Assembly: GCF_002553505.1 (NCBI RefSeq)
Contig: NZ_PDCP01000045.1
Location: forward strand, 1-48,598
Length of the DNA stretch: 48,598 bases
Reading direction: 5' to 3'
From: Mycolicibacterium agri
GTDB lineage: Bacteria; Actinomycetota; Actinomycetes; Mycobacteriales; Mycobacteriaceae
The position numbers were made by a program, and so were the translations under genes. Shown here in pieces: positions 8,123-16,188 of this stretch (position 1 is the stretch's first letter; every line of letters starts with the position of its first letter). The notes beneath the pieces were generated by a model. It worked only from the letters and a program-made list of their open reading frames with translations. It ran no database searches and was not told the DNA's origin.

Positions 8123-8907
8123 CCTGCGGGCTGACGGTCAGCCGGCGGCGGTCCGAGCGCCTCGATCATCGCCACGACGAATGCCGCCGCAGCCGAGGCC
8201 GCGAAATTCTGCCAGTTGTCCCGCTTGTGACTGTCGGCGAAATCGCTTACGGCCTTGACGACTCCCCACGCCGGCTCCACGTCATAGGCGGCGTGCGCGA
8301 CGCCCAGGCTCTCCATCTCCACCCCGATGAGTTCAGGCCAATCGCGCCGCAGGCTTTCGCCCCATTCTTTGTCCGCGATGACTTTCTCGCCGGACGCCAG
8401 CACACCGAAGTGAACGTTGAGTTTGTCGGGGCGCTTGCCGGCGATCTCGGGCGGGATGCGCGCCCACCAGTCGGTACGACGGGCGAACTCGGCGGCCTTG
8501 ATGAGCTTGTGTGAAGCGTGGTAGGCCTCGTAGCGGTGCTCGAATGTGCCGTCGGTCAGCTTGCCCGTCTCGTAGTTGACGACTTGCGTGGGTACCAGGA
8601 TGTCACCGAGATGCTGGTGCCGCGCGCGAAATCCGCCGGCGATACCGCTGAGGATCACGTACTCGGGGTGCCACGTTGCGATCGCGTCGCGCGCCGCAAT
8701 GGCCGCGTGGAGATTGCCCGCCCCGGCAATCGGATAGACCACCACTCGCCGCTCACCGATGTAGCCCGCGTAATGCGATCTCATGCCGGGCGTCGCCGAC
8801 CAATCGGTCAGCAAAGTGCTGAGCGCAGCCGCCTCCATGCCCAGCGCGGCCAAGACCACCACGCTCGCCCAAGGATCCGTTGAGCCACAATCCATCCGCT
8901 GAGGCAC
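8119..8907 (-). CDS. Nucleosidase / nucleoside phosphorylase-superfamily protein
   Basis: 262 residues of the PNP/UDP (MTA/SAH nucleosidase) superfamily. Matching features are VLAALGMEAAAL at the N-terminus, AGAGNLHAAIAARDAI, YVILSGIAGGF (the conserved G-I-A-G-G turn), VEMESLGVAHAA (the M-E-S/A ribose-contacting motif) and VVKAVSDFADSHK (the S-D catalytic Asp region). It probably cleaves the N-glycosidic bond of a purine nucleoside or methylthioadenosine-like compound. The substrate is not resolved, and some relatives act as sensor domains. It is a single gene with no operon partner, convergent with the lacI-type gene. ATG 8907 is used; an ATG 4 codons in is equally possible. Confidence 0.8.
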   Translation of the reverse strand: MPQRMDCGSTDPWASVVVLAALGMEAAALSTLLTDWSATPGMRSHYAGYIGERRVVVYPIAGAGNLHAAIAARDAIATWHPEYVILSGIAGGFRARHQHLGDILVPTQVVNYETGKLTDGTFEHRYEAYHASHKLIKAAEFARRTDWWARIPPEIAGKRPDKLNVHFGVLASGEKVIADKEWGESLRRDWPELIGVEMESLGVAHAAYDVEPAWGVVKAVSDFADSHKRDNWQNFAASAAAAFVVAMIEALGPPPADRQPAG

Positions 8908-9031
8908 CGCCCGTTCCGCGTCGCATGGTTTTCCGCCTGCAATTGCACCATGTCTTCGCCCACCTCAACGTGCCGATTGGGCAACGTCCGCAAGACCAAG
9001 GCCGGGCAACGCGCCGGTGACTGCCCAGTCC

Positions 9032-9091
9032 CGCGAACGTGAAGATCTTGTGGTTTCCGGCGAGAAATTTCGCAGAGGCTTCACGTTCGGC
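9032..9091. repeat. 60-bp dispersed palindromic element, copy 1
   Basis: Inverted arms CGAACGTGAA (9034-9043) and TTCACGTTCG (9080-9089) enclose a partly variable middle. The same architecture and exactly the same 60-bp length recur at 14524-14583 and 24834-24893. This copy lies in the divergent region between the nucleosidase and the GntR gene, so it is unlikely to act only as a terminator. The two outermost left-arm bases differ from the other copies. Confidence 0.75.
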
Positions 9092-9244
9092 GAGACAGCG
9101 CGGCCGCTGGCGTGCTCCAGGTGCTCCAGCCGTCGTCAAGATCGCGACATCGCCGACGCGCGCGCCCGCAATCCGCCGAACACCGGTCATCTGCGGAGCC
9201 GATCTGGCTGGCAAATGTCGACGACGCCAGGGCCTCGAAACGAA

Positions 9245-9285
9245 GGTAACGATCAGGTAACGATGTATCCCATCTTTTTGATACA
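9245..9285. promoter_or_regulatory. Candidate operator region of the GntR/ABC operon
   Basis: A tandem pair AGGTAACGAT (9244-9253 and 9255-9264, one helical turn apart) abuts an inverted repeat TGTATC (9264-9269) / GATACA (9280-9285). GntR/FadR-type regulators bind short inverted repeats containing GTAT/ATAC-like half-sites, so autoregulation is plausible. The site is 60-100 bp upstream of the chosen start at 9347. Inference only. Confidence 0.4.
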
Positions 9286-9346
9286 AGATACGTTCGATCT
9301 AGCGTCGTTCGGTAAATGCACACCAGCTTCACGGCGGAGATTCGAC

Positions 9347-10111
9347 ATGCAGGCAGGCACGCGGGCGCCCCACGACGCTGGCCGCCCCCTGCCCAGCGTG
9401 AGTGGCCGCCGGTCACTCGGCACCCAGGTGTATCAAACACTGCGGGAAGCGGTCGTGCTGAACGTCTTTGCGCCAGGAGAGCCGCTGCGTCAGGCGGCTC
9501 TCGCGGAAGCGCTCGGCGTGTCACGGATTCCTGTGCGGTCGGCCTTGTTACGGCTCGCGGCAGACGGACTGGTCGAACTAGGCGATCGCAAGGGCGCTGT
9601 CGTCACGGCCCATACCGCCGCGCAGGCGCGTGAGCTGTACGACATTCGAATCGTTCTCGAAACGCACGCGGTACGGCAGTCGATGCGCGCCATGACGCCG
9701 GAGCGTGTCAGGACACTGCGCGCGCTTTCCGACCTGGCCGAGTCGAAGCGCGCCGAGATGGTCGACGCGCGGCGCGCGTACTACGCCGAGCTCTTCGACG
9801 TCACCAACAATCCCGAACTCGTGCGTCTCCTTGAGGAGCTACGTCTCAAACTGGGGCGCTACATCTTCGGCTGGCGACTACGCCATCCACACGACGAAGC
9901 GCACAACGACGTGCTCAACAAGATCGCGGCGGGCGACGAGGCTGGAGTGATCGCTTCCGTCGAGGCGAACCTGTGCCAGGTACGCGACGGCATCGTCGAA
10001 ATGATCAAAGAAGAGGAACAGAACAGAGCGGTAGGGACACCCCAGCGATCGCTCACCCTGCGAGAACGTCTCATGGAAGCGCTCGACCGCGGAAGGAAAG
10101 ACGATACGTGA
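9347..10111 (+). CDS. GntR family regulator (FadR/FCD subfamily)
   Basis: 254 residues from ATG 9347, selected because GGCGGAGA lies 6 bases upstream; the frame is open to 9017, but that includes the 60-bp repeat. N-terminal winged helix: SLGTQVYQTLREAVVLNVF, then QAALAEALGVSRIPVRSALL (canonical L-x-V-S-R-x-P-V-R). The C-terminal all-helical FCD domain contains LYDIRIVLETHAVR, DVTNNPELVRLLEEL and HNDVLNKIAAGDE. FCD domains bind small carboxylates, often through a metal. Its stop overlaps the GTG of the ABC ATPase (GTGA), so it is the first gene of the operon and probably controls it. Confidence 0.9.
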   Translation: MQAGTRAPHDAGRPLPSVSGRRSLGTQVYQTLREAVVLNVFAPGEPLRQAALAEALGVSRIPVRSALLRLAADGLVELGDRKGAVVTAHTAAQARELYDIRIVLETHAVRQSMRAMTPERVRTLRALSDLAESKRAEMVDARRAYYAELFDVTNNPELVRLLEELRLKLGRYIFGWRLRHPHDEAHNDVLNKIAAGDEAGVIASVEANLCQVRDGIVEMIKEEEQNRAVGTPQRSLTLRERLMEALDRGRKDDT

Positions 10112-10893
10112 CCGGCACCCTGCTCGAATTACGTGATGTATTCGTACGCTTCCCAGGAACCACGACGAATGTCCTCGAAGACATCAACCTCGGCATCGAA
10201 CAGGGCGAGTTCGTGACCGTCGTCGGGCCGAGCGGCAGCGGCAAGACGACCCTCCTGCGGGCGATCCACGGACTGCTTCCGGCCGCGTCCGGCATCGTCA
10301 CCGTGGCCGGTAACGAAGTGCGCCGACCTACCCGCGACCGCGGCTTCGTCTTCCAGGCGGACTGCCTGTTGCCGTGGCGATCGGTGCAGGACAACATCGG
10401 CTATCCCCTTGAACTGCAGGGTGTTCGCCGATCCGGAGCACGTCGCCAGGCGGCTCCGTTACTCGCGATGACCGGCCTCGCTGACGCGGCCGAGAAGTAT
10501 CCCGCCCAGCTGTCCGGCGGCATGCGTCAGCGGGTGAACTTGGCGCGAGCGCTGGTGTCGGATCCCGAAATCCTCTTGATGGACGAGCCTTTCGCCGCTC
10601 TGGATGCACAGACACGTGAGGTGCTGCAGGCCGAGCTGCTGTCCATCTGGCAGCAGAAGCGCAAGACCGTCATCTTCGTCACCCACCAGCTCGACGAGGC
10701 GGTGTATCTTGCCGACAAGGTGGTGGTTCTCTCCGCCAATCCCGGCCGAGTGCGCGCAATCGTGCCCGTGACGTTGACACGTCCCCGCAGCCTTGACGTC
10801 AAGCACACCGTCGAGTTCACCGAGATCGTCGATTCGATCTGGCAACTCATCAGAGATGACGTACTACTTCACAAGCGCGTCCAAGACACATGA
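10108..10893 (+). CDS. ABC transporter ATP-binding protein (NitT/TauT/SsuB type)
   Basis: 261 residues. Walker A GPSGSGKTTLL, Q-loop FQADCLLPWRSVQDNIGYPL, signature LSGGMRQRVNLARAL, Walker B ILLMDEPFAALD and the switch VTHQLDEAVYLAD are all intact. The LLPW Q-loop is typical of nitrate/taurine/sulfonate-type importers. The start GTG 10108 overlaps the GntR stop and has GGAAGGAAAG 7 bases upstream. It energises the permease pair encoded downstream. Confidence 0.93.
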   Translation: MTGTLLELRDVFVRFPGTTTNVLEDINLGIEQGEFVTVVGPSGSGKTTLLRAIHGLLPAASGIVTVAGNEVRRPTRDRGFVFQADCLLPWRSVQDNIGYPLELQGVRRSGARRQAAPLLAMTGLADAAEKYPAQLSGGMRQRVNLARALVSDPEILLMDEPFAALDAQTREVLQAELLSIWQQKRKTVIFVTHQLDEAVYLADKVVVLSANPGRVRAIVPVTLTRPRSLDVKHTVEFTEIVDSIWQLIRDDVLLHKRVQDT

Positions 10894-10955
10894 GCGCGAC
10901 CGCAGAACACAGTAGATCGCTGCGGGCCAACGCAATTCCGTTCGGAAGGGACATC

Positions 10956-11969
10956 ATGACACGCATATCCGCTCCGGTCCGGTGGATGATGCCGGCGCTG
11001 ATCGCCGTCGCTTCACTGCTGCTCGTCACCGCCTGTGGCGGTGGTGGCGGCGACTCGAATGCCGCCCAGGAGGGTAAAGGCACGCTTGCGATCGCCTTCT
11101 CGAACGCGGTGCCGCAGGTTGAGAAGGTCCCGACGATCCTCGCCAGCGAGCAACTCGAAGACGAGGGCTACGAGATCAAACTCATCTGGCTGCAGTCCTC
11201 CGAAGACCCAGTGCAAGCCGTCGTCCGCGGCGACGCACAGATCGGAACGGCCAACACCAGCACCCTATTTGGCGCCACCGCTCAGGGCGCGCCCGTCAAG
11301 GCGATCTCGGCGCAGAATAGCCCGTCGTACGCCATGGTCGTTCCGCCCAACGTGACGACGCCGGAAGGTCTCGACGGGTTGAGGATTGGTATTCACGCCC
11401 AGGTGTCGGCGACTGCGCTCTACACCAACCTCCTGCTCAAGGACTATCCGAACGTCAAACCCAACCTCGTCGTCGTGCCCGGCTCGGCCAACCGCGTGCA
11501 GGCATTGATCGCCGGCGAGCTGGATGCGTCCGTGGTGCAACTGTCGGATCTCCAAGTCCTGGAGGAGAAGGCGCCGGGCAAGTTTCACGTCCTCTACAAC
11601 TACGCGACTTCGATGAACGACATCGTCGATAGCGCGATCTTCACCAGCGACAAGTTCCTCAAGCAGAATCCCGACGCGGTGAACGACTTCCTGGACGCCC
11701 TCGTCGCGCAGCAGAAGCGGATCAAGGAAGACCCGCAGGTGCTCATCGACGGCATCGTTGCGAACGTTCCGGACGTAACTCCGGAGCAGGCAAAGGGTTT
11801 CGCCGATACCTATCTCGAGTCCAATGTGTGGCCTGAGGACGCCAACTTCACCGATGAGAGCATCAACGCGACGCTCGATGCGGTGAAGGAGTTCGGCGGC
11901 CTCGACGGCGTGCCGACGCGTGAGGGCTGCTGCACCACCGAACCGTTGGACGGAGTTCTCCATAAGTGA
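10956..11969 (+). CDS. ABC transporter substrate-binding lipoprotein (NitT/TauT, SsuA/THI5-like)
   Basis: 337 residues from ATG 10956 (GGAAGGG 5 bases upstream). Twin signals support this start: a basic N-terminus and hydrophobic run, then the lipobox LVTAC with Cys27 followed by a Gly-rich linker. An upstream ATG 10890 overlapping the ATPase stop would add 22 residues before the signal. The mature part reads as an NMT1/THI5-like binding protein: VVRGDAQIGTANTSTLFGAT, GLRIGIHAQVSATALYTNLL, and VPGSANRVQALIAGELDASV, where inward-facing loops bind the ligand. Ligands in this family include sulfonates, nitrate, riboflavin and pyrimidine precursors; none can be singled out. Confidence 0.88.
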   Translation: MTRISAPVRWMMPALIAVASLLLVTACGGGGGDSNAAQEGKGTLAIAFSNAVPQVEKVPTILASEQLEDEGYEIKLIWLQSSEDPVQAVVRGDAQIGTANTSTLFGATAQGAPVKAISAQNSPSYAMVVPPNVTTPEGLDGLRIGIHAQVSATALYTNLLLKDYPNVKPNLVVVPGSANRVQALIAGELDASVVQLSDLQVLEEKAPGKFHVLYNYATSMNDIVDSAIFTSDKFLKQNPDAVNDFLDALVAQQKRIKEDPQVLIDGIVANVPDVTPEQAKGFADTYLESNVWPEDANFTDESINATLDAVKEFGGLDGVPTREGCCTTEPLDGVLHK

Positions 11970-12832
11970 CCACTAGCTCGTCTGTACAGGCCACCGGCAC
12001 GGTCCAGGCGCCCGCCACCACCAAGGGCCTTGCCGGTGGCCCGCCGTCGGGCAAGATCGCCGCTCGAGCCAAGCGGAAAGCCAGCGTCTGGGCAGTGCGA
12101 ATGGCGTTCATTGCGGCCATCCTCGGCGTGTGGCAGTGGCTCGGGATCCGCGACGGGGGCCTCTTCGTCCCCACGTTCACCGACACTGTCGTCGCGCTTA
12201 TCGAGCAGGCTCGCAACGGCATACTGTGGCCCGCTGTGTGGGCGAGCAACCAGTCACTGCTGATCGGGTTTCCCGTCTCGATCGTGCTCGGTCTGCTCGT
12301 CGGCTTTGTGCTGGGCCGTCGCCGCGGCGTCGATCGAGCGAGCAGTTACTGGCTCGACATTGCGCTGGTCGTCCCGATGGTCGCGCTCGTGCCGGTCATC
12401 ATCGTGGCGTTCGGCCTGACCCTGACAGCGCGTGTGGTGGCTGTGTTCCTGTTCACCTTTCCCGTCGTCGCGCTCAACGCCCGCGCCGCCGTGCGGGTGC
12501 CGTCGGCCCAGTTGGAGGAGATGGCAGTATCTTTCGGCGCGTCACCGCTGCAGGTGTGGCGGACGGTCATTCTCCCTGGTGCCGCGGCGCCCCTCTTTAC
12601 CGGCACACGAATCGCCTTGTCCAGAGCCATCTCCGGGATGATCGTCATCGAACTCACCCTGATTCCCGCCGGCCTTGGCGGAACGATCATCAAATACACC
12701 TCGCAGTTCTCGGCGCCCAACCTCTATGCGATGACACTCGCGGTGGTGCTTGAAGGACTCATACTCGTTGGGCTGGCGACCTGGCTCGAGCGAGCCGTCA
12801 TCCGCAGGCTCAAGGGGGTTTCCCGTGGCTGA
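11966..12832 (+). CDS. ABC transporter permease (NitT/TauT type), first of two
   Basis: 288 residues, about six membrane segments after a Pro/Thr-rich cytoplasmic N-terminus (residues 1-35). The EAA loop that contacts the ATPase is MAVSFGASPLQVWRTVILPG near residue 190. GTG 11966 overlaps the stop of the binding-protein gene (GTGA). It differs from the next permease in sequence, so the two probably form a heterodimeric channel. Confidence 0.9.
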   Translation: MTTSSSVQATGTVQAPATTKGLAGGPPSGKIAARAKRKASVWAVRMAFIAAILGVWQWLGIRDGGLFVPTFTDTVVALIEQARNGILWPAVWASNQSLLIGFPVSIVLGLLVGFVLGRRRGVDRASSYWLDIALVVPMVALVPVIIVAFGLTLTARVVAVFLFTFPVVALNARAAVRVPSAQLEEMAVSFGASPLQVWRTVILPGAAAPLFTGTRIALSRAISGMIVIELTLIPAGLGGTIIKYTSQFSAPNLYAMTLAVVLEGLILVGLATWLERAVIRRLKGVSRG

Positions 12833-13616
12833 CACCCATGTCGCGACCGAAGCGCGTCAACGAATCCCCCTGAACGGCTGGATGACTACCCTGTCTCCGG
12901 TCGCGACTTTCATCGTCGTACTCGCGGTGTGGCAATTGGTCGCCGTCACTATCGAACCCGGTTGGCTGCCTCCCCTGACCGACATCTTCGACCAGATGTG
13001 GAGCCACATCGCCGACGGATCGTTTGTCGCGGCCGGTGTATCCACACTGCGCACGCTCGTCATCGGACTGCTGATCACGATGGCGATCGCCGCCGCACTG
13101 GCCGCTCTGCTCGGGCTGAGCGATCTGATCGACGAGGCGTTGACCACAGTCCTCGGCGGCCTCATGGCCGTGCCGACCGTCGCACTGATCCCGATCTTCG
13201 TCTTCATCTGGGGTCTCAGCGAAACGTCGGTTGTCATGTCGGTCGTCTCTTTTGCGTTATTGCCCCTCACACTCCAATGGGCGACCGCTCTTCGTGAGGT
13301 CCCGGACCCGCTGATCGAGATGTCACGCAGCTTCGGCGCCAACCGCTTTCAGCTTGCGTGGACGATCTACCTTCCCTCGGTGGCGCCGCTGCTCTTGACC
13401 GGTCTGCGGGTGGCCATTGTCCAAGCGATCAAGGGCGTCATCAGCGCAGAGGTCATCATCGGCACGATCGGTATCGGGAAGCTGTTGATCGTCGAGTCCT
13501 CAACCTTCGACATCGCCGGAGTCTGGGCCGTCATCGTCCTGATCATCATCGCCTCGCTGATTTCGTACGCAGTGCTGATGTGGCTGGAAACGCGGGCGAG
13601 TCGCTGGGCCGACTGA
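12825..13616 (+). CDS. ABC transporter permease (NitT/TauT type), second of two
   Basis: 263 residues with six predicted membrane helices. EAA loop: IEMSRSFGANRFQLAWTIYL. GTG 12825 overlaps the previous stop by 8 bp and has AAGGGGG 6 bases upstream; the frame extends to 12750 without a better start. It partners the upstream permease and the ATPase at 10108. The order ATPase - binding protein - permease - permease, fully overlapping, marks a single importer. Confidence 0.9.
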   Translation: MADTHVATEARQRIPLNGWMTTLSPVATFIVVLAVWQLVAVTIEPGWLPPLTDIFDQMWSHIADGSFVAAGVSTLRTLVIGLLITMAIAAALAALLGLSDLIDEALTTVLGGLMAVPTVALIPIFVFIWGLSETSVVMSVVSFALLPLTLQWATALREVPDPLIEMSRSFGANRFQLAWTIYLPSVAPLLLTGLRVAIVQAIKGVISAEVIIGTIGIGKLLIVESSTFDIAGVWAVIVLIIIASLISYAVLMWLETRASRWAD

Positions 13617-13621
13617 ACACA

Positions 13622-14512
13622 ATGCAATCCGATCGACAGTGGTGGACGATCCGAGGCGTCAACACGTGCGTGTACGACACCGGTCCCGGTGCGAACCGCG
13701 CCGCGATCGTCATGGTGCACGGCGGCGACCCGCGTTCGCTGTCAAACGCCTTGGACTGGAGCACTATTTGGTCGCCGGCTGACCTCGGCGCTCGGCTGAT
13801 CGCCTACGACAAACCCGGACAGGGGCTTTCCTACTCTCCGGACCTCGTCGACCGGGCGATGGGAGCCAACGCGATCTGTGAACACTTGGAAGAACTGCTT
13901 GACCGCCTCGGCTCGATCCCGATCATTCTGATGGGTCATTCACGCGGAGCGTTGCCGGTCGCCGCGGCCGCACTCCATCACCCCGACCGGATCGCCGGCC
14001 TGGTGTTGGTCTCGTCGAACACACTGGCTCCCCCGTCGCCCGAAACGCCCGCGGATTTCTACCCTCGGGCGTACGACGCACCGCCACCGGAGCCGACGAC
14101 CGAGTTCATCCGCCGCGAGCCGTGCATGAATTCCTACCTCATCGAGCACGTCGACGGCCTTGTACCCGGGCGGTTCGAAGCTGCGACGCAAAACAATTGG
14201 TGGTTTGACCGCGAGCGGCGAATCCGCGACTACAACACGATCGTCAAGCCTGAATTGGATTGCCTACGGTCGCGTGTTCTCGCTGATGTCGAAGAGCGCG
14301 GCTTCGCCATGCCGGTGCTTCAAGTGTGGGGTCACAACGACGTCTCCGCCCCGGTGGCCCTAGCGCACACTCTCTTCGCGAAGATCGCGGCCCGAACCCG
14401 CGACTGCACATCGGTCGTCATCAATCGTTCGGCACACTACGTCTACCGCGAGCAGCCCCGCCGGTTCGCCGCCCTGCTGCGGGCGTTCGTCACCGAGCTC
14501 GTGCCGACCTGA
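13622..14512 (+). CDS. Alpha/beta hydrolase
   Basis: 296 residues. Oxyanion-hole segment VMVHGGDPRS, nucleophile elbow LMGHSRGALPVAA (Ser in G-H-S-R-G), acid strand LQVWGHNDVSAP and the catalytic His in INRSAHYVYREQP are in canonical order. It probably hydrolyses an ester, amide or C-C bond. It follows the second permease by 5 bp, so it is likely the last gene of the importer operon and acts on the imported compound. ATG 13622 lacks a clear ribosome site. The end lies just before a 60-bp palindromic element. Confidence 0.85.
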   Translation: MQSDRQWWTIRGVNTCVYDTGPGANRAAIVMVHGGDPRSLSNALDWSTIWSPADLGARLIAYDKPGQGLSYSPDLVDRAMGANAICEHLEELLDRLGSIPIILMGHSRGALPVAAAALHHPDRIAGLVLVSSNTLAPPSPETPADFYPRAYDAPPPEPTTEFIRREPCMNSYLIEHVDGLVPGRFEAATQNNWWFDRERRIRDYNTIVKPELDCLRSRVLADVEERGFAMPVLQVWGHNDVSAPVALAHTLFAKIAARTRDCTSVVINRSAHYVYREQPRRFAALLRAFVTELVPT

Positions 14513-14523
14513 TTCGTCACCCC

Positions 14524-14583
14524 GCCGAACGTGAAGATCTTGCGGGTTTCGGCGCGAGATTCCGCAGAGGTTTCACGTTCGGC
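14524..14583. repeat. 60-bp dispersed palindromic element, copy 2
   Basis: Perfect 12-bp inverted ends, GCCGAACGTGAA (14524-14535) and TTCACGTTCGGC (14572-14583). It lies between convergent genes and, read on the minus strand, its arm supplies the TGA stop (14573-14575) of the rhodanese fragment. At this location it could work as a bidirectional transcription terminator, though it lacks a T-tract. Confidence 0.8.
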
Positions 14584-15172
14584 AGGAGGGTGATCCGTTG
14601 GCCCAGGCGTTGTAGCCGCCGGCCAGGTCCGAGACGTCGGTGAATCCCCGCGCCCGCAACAGCGAGGCCGCCGCACTGGAGCGCCACCCGCTGGCACAGT
14701 GCACGACGACCGGTTTTTCGTTGGACACCTGATGGATTCGGCTGCGCAGCTGAGCCAGCGGGATGTGGATCGCGCCGGGGATGGCGCCGCGTTCGACCTC
14801 GCCGGGATTGCGAACGTCGACCAGCGTCACCGCATCCTGAGCCCGAAGGTGGTCCAACTCGGCGGGGCTGACCCGCGGGGCGCACTGCAGCAGGTCGGCC
14901 AACGACGGGTCGAACGCACCGCCGCGGTCGACGTTGACGTAGCCGATGGTGTTGTCGCAGCCGACGCGGGCAAGCCGCATCGCGGCGGTCTGCTCCTGTC
15001 CCGGATACGTTATCAACGCGATCGGCTCGTCGATATCGACCACCATGCCGACGGTTTCGGCGAAACGCCCGTCGAAGCCGACGGCAATCGAGCCGCGCAG
15101 GTGACACGCTGCGAAGTCATCGACGCTGCGGGCGTCAACGACGGCGACCCTATCGTCGAGAGCCTTACGCAA
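14573..15172 (-). CDS. Tandem rhodanese part of a frameshifted persulfide dioxygenase fusion
   Basis: 199 residues holding two rhodanese domains. The first (residues 1-85, VVDARSVDDFAACHLRGSIA) has lost its catalytic Cys; the second (residues 95-190) keeps the active-site loop HCASGWRSSAA. This is the C-terminal half of the MBL-rhodanese-rhodanese proteins related to CstB that convert persulfides to sulfite and thiosulfate. In this genome it is out of frame with the MBL half by one base (see the 15165-15959 entry). The apparent start at 15172 is merely the first in-frame GTG/ATG-like codon, and I see no ribosome site. The stop codon is provided by the 60-bp repeat. Confidence 0.75.
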   Translation of the reverse strand: MRKALDDRVAVVDARSVDDFAACHLRGSIAVGFDGRFAETVGMVVDIDEPIALITYPGQEQTAAMRLARVGCDNTIGYVNVDRGGAFDPSLADLLQCAPRVSPAELDHLRAQDAVTLVDVRNPGEVERGAIPGAIHIPLAQLRSRIHQVSNEKPVVVHCASGWRSSAAASLLRARGFTDVSDLAGGYNAWANGSPSCRT

Positions 15173-15959
15173 CTGCGCTGCACGGAGCGCCGGGATCGTG
15201 CGGGACGGGGTTCAGCAGCGAGTGCTCCTTCTTGTTCATCGCCGCGTCGACGGCGAAGTAGGCCGGTGCGGTGGGGTGCCCGTGGGTGACAAGTTCGACG
15301 AAGGCGGCCTCGCTCATCGGTTGCACCGACGGATTGGTGCGTCGTTGCTCGCCGATCGTCGAAGTCAGTTCCGACGACAGGTTCTTGCCGCAGGCCGACC
15401 CCGCCCCGTGCGCGGGCAGCACTCTCACGCTATCCGGCAGCTTCAACAGCGTGTCGTGGATGGTGTGATACATCGCGTGAGCCAGCTCCGCCGGCGACCC
15501 TTCGCCGATGTTCACCAGGTCGGGCCGACCGACGTCGCCGATGAACAACGAGTCGCCGGTCAGCACCGCATCTGGTTGTGCCCCAGGATGTTCGCGCACC
15601 AGCACGCTGATCGACTCCCAGGTATGCCCCGGCGTCGACAGGATTTCCAGTTCGACTTCGCCCAGCAAGATGCGCTCCCCGTGAGATAGCCGGCGAATGG
15701 GGTAATCGGCCTGGGCGGCTTCGCCCAGACCGATCCATGCACCCGTTGCATTGGCCAATTCCAAATGGCCGGAGACAAAATCGGCGTGGAAGTGCGTGTT
15801 GATCACGCCTTCGATGGCCAATCCGTACCGCGCGGCGTCCGCGAGATACTCGGTGATATCTCGGCGCGGATCGACAACGATTGCGCGGCCGGTCGTTTCG
15901 TCAGCGATCAGGTATGACGCTTGCGATAGACATTCGAGGTAGTACTGCTCGAGGATCAT
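15165..15959 (-). CDS. MBL-fold persulfide dioxygenase domain (N-terminal half, frameshifted)
   Basis: 264 residues. The metal ligand motif THFHADFVSGH (H-x-H-x-D-x-x-x-G-H) and the later GHTWESIS, TGDSLFIGDVGRPDL and LPAHGAGS match ETHE1/CstB-type persulfide dioxygenases, which oxidise glutathione or other low-molecular-weight persulfides. The frame ends at HDPGAPCSAVA, whereas shifting by one base in the CCC run at 15202-15204 reads through to RTIPALRAAQLRKALDD and on into the rhodanese half. Intact relatives are single chains of about 460 residues. Either one extra base was inserted (mutation) or this is a sequencing error. The MBL domain itself looks complete and could be active. Confidence 0.85.
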   Translation of the reverse strand: MILEQYYLECLSQASYLIADETTGRAIVVDPRRDITEYLADAARYGLAIEGVINTHFHADFVSGHLELANATGAWIGLGEAAQADYPIRRLSHGERILLGEVELEILSTPGHTWESISVLVREHPGAQPDAVLTGDSLFIGDVGRPDLVNIGEGSPAELAHAMYHTIHDTLLKLPDSVRVLPAHGAGSACGKNLSSELTSTIGEQRRTNPSVQPMSEAAFVELVTHGHPTAPAYFAVDAAMNKKEHSLLNPVPHDPGAPCSAVA

Positions 15960-15971
15960 CGCAGTTGCCCA

Positions 15972-16188
15972 TCATTTGGGCTGCGGCACTAAGCGCAGGT
16001 ACGGCTTGACCGTTTTCCAGCCGCCAGGGAAGCGCTCGCGTGCCTCGTCGTCGGAGACTGCGGGGATGATGACGACGTCCGAGCCCTGCTTCCAGTTCGC
16101 CGGGGTCGCGACTTTGTGTTCTGCGGTCAACTGCAGCGAGTCGATGACGCGAAGGATTTCGTCGAAGTTGCGCCCGGTGCTCTGGGGA
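15972..16188 (-). pseudogene. C-terminal remnant of the 1-Cys peroxiredoxin
   Basis: Read one frame over from the peroxiredoxin stop, the sequence continues as STGRNFDEILRVIDSLQLTA, then KVATPANWKQGSDVVIIPAV, ending ERFPGGWKTVKPYLRLVPQPK. This is the normal C-terminal arm of Prx6-type enzymes. The break is one extra base in the TT doublet at 16189-16190. The segment has no start of its own, so it is translated only if the frame is restored. Confidence 0.8.

Noticed and set aside
9017..9346. 5' extension of the GntR frame
   Set aside because: It includes the 60-bp repeat and operator-like sequences; a strong ribosome site precedes ATG 9347.
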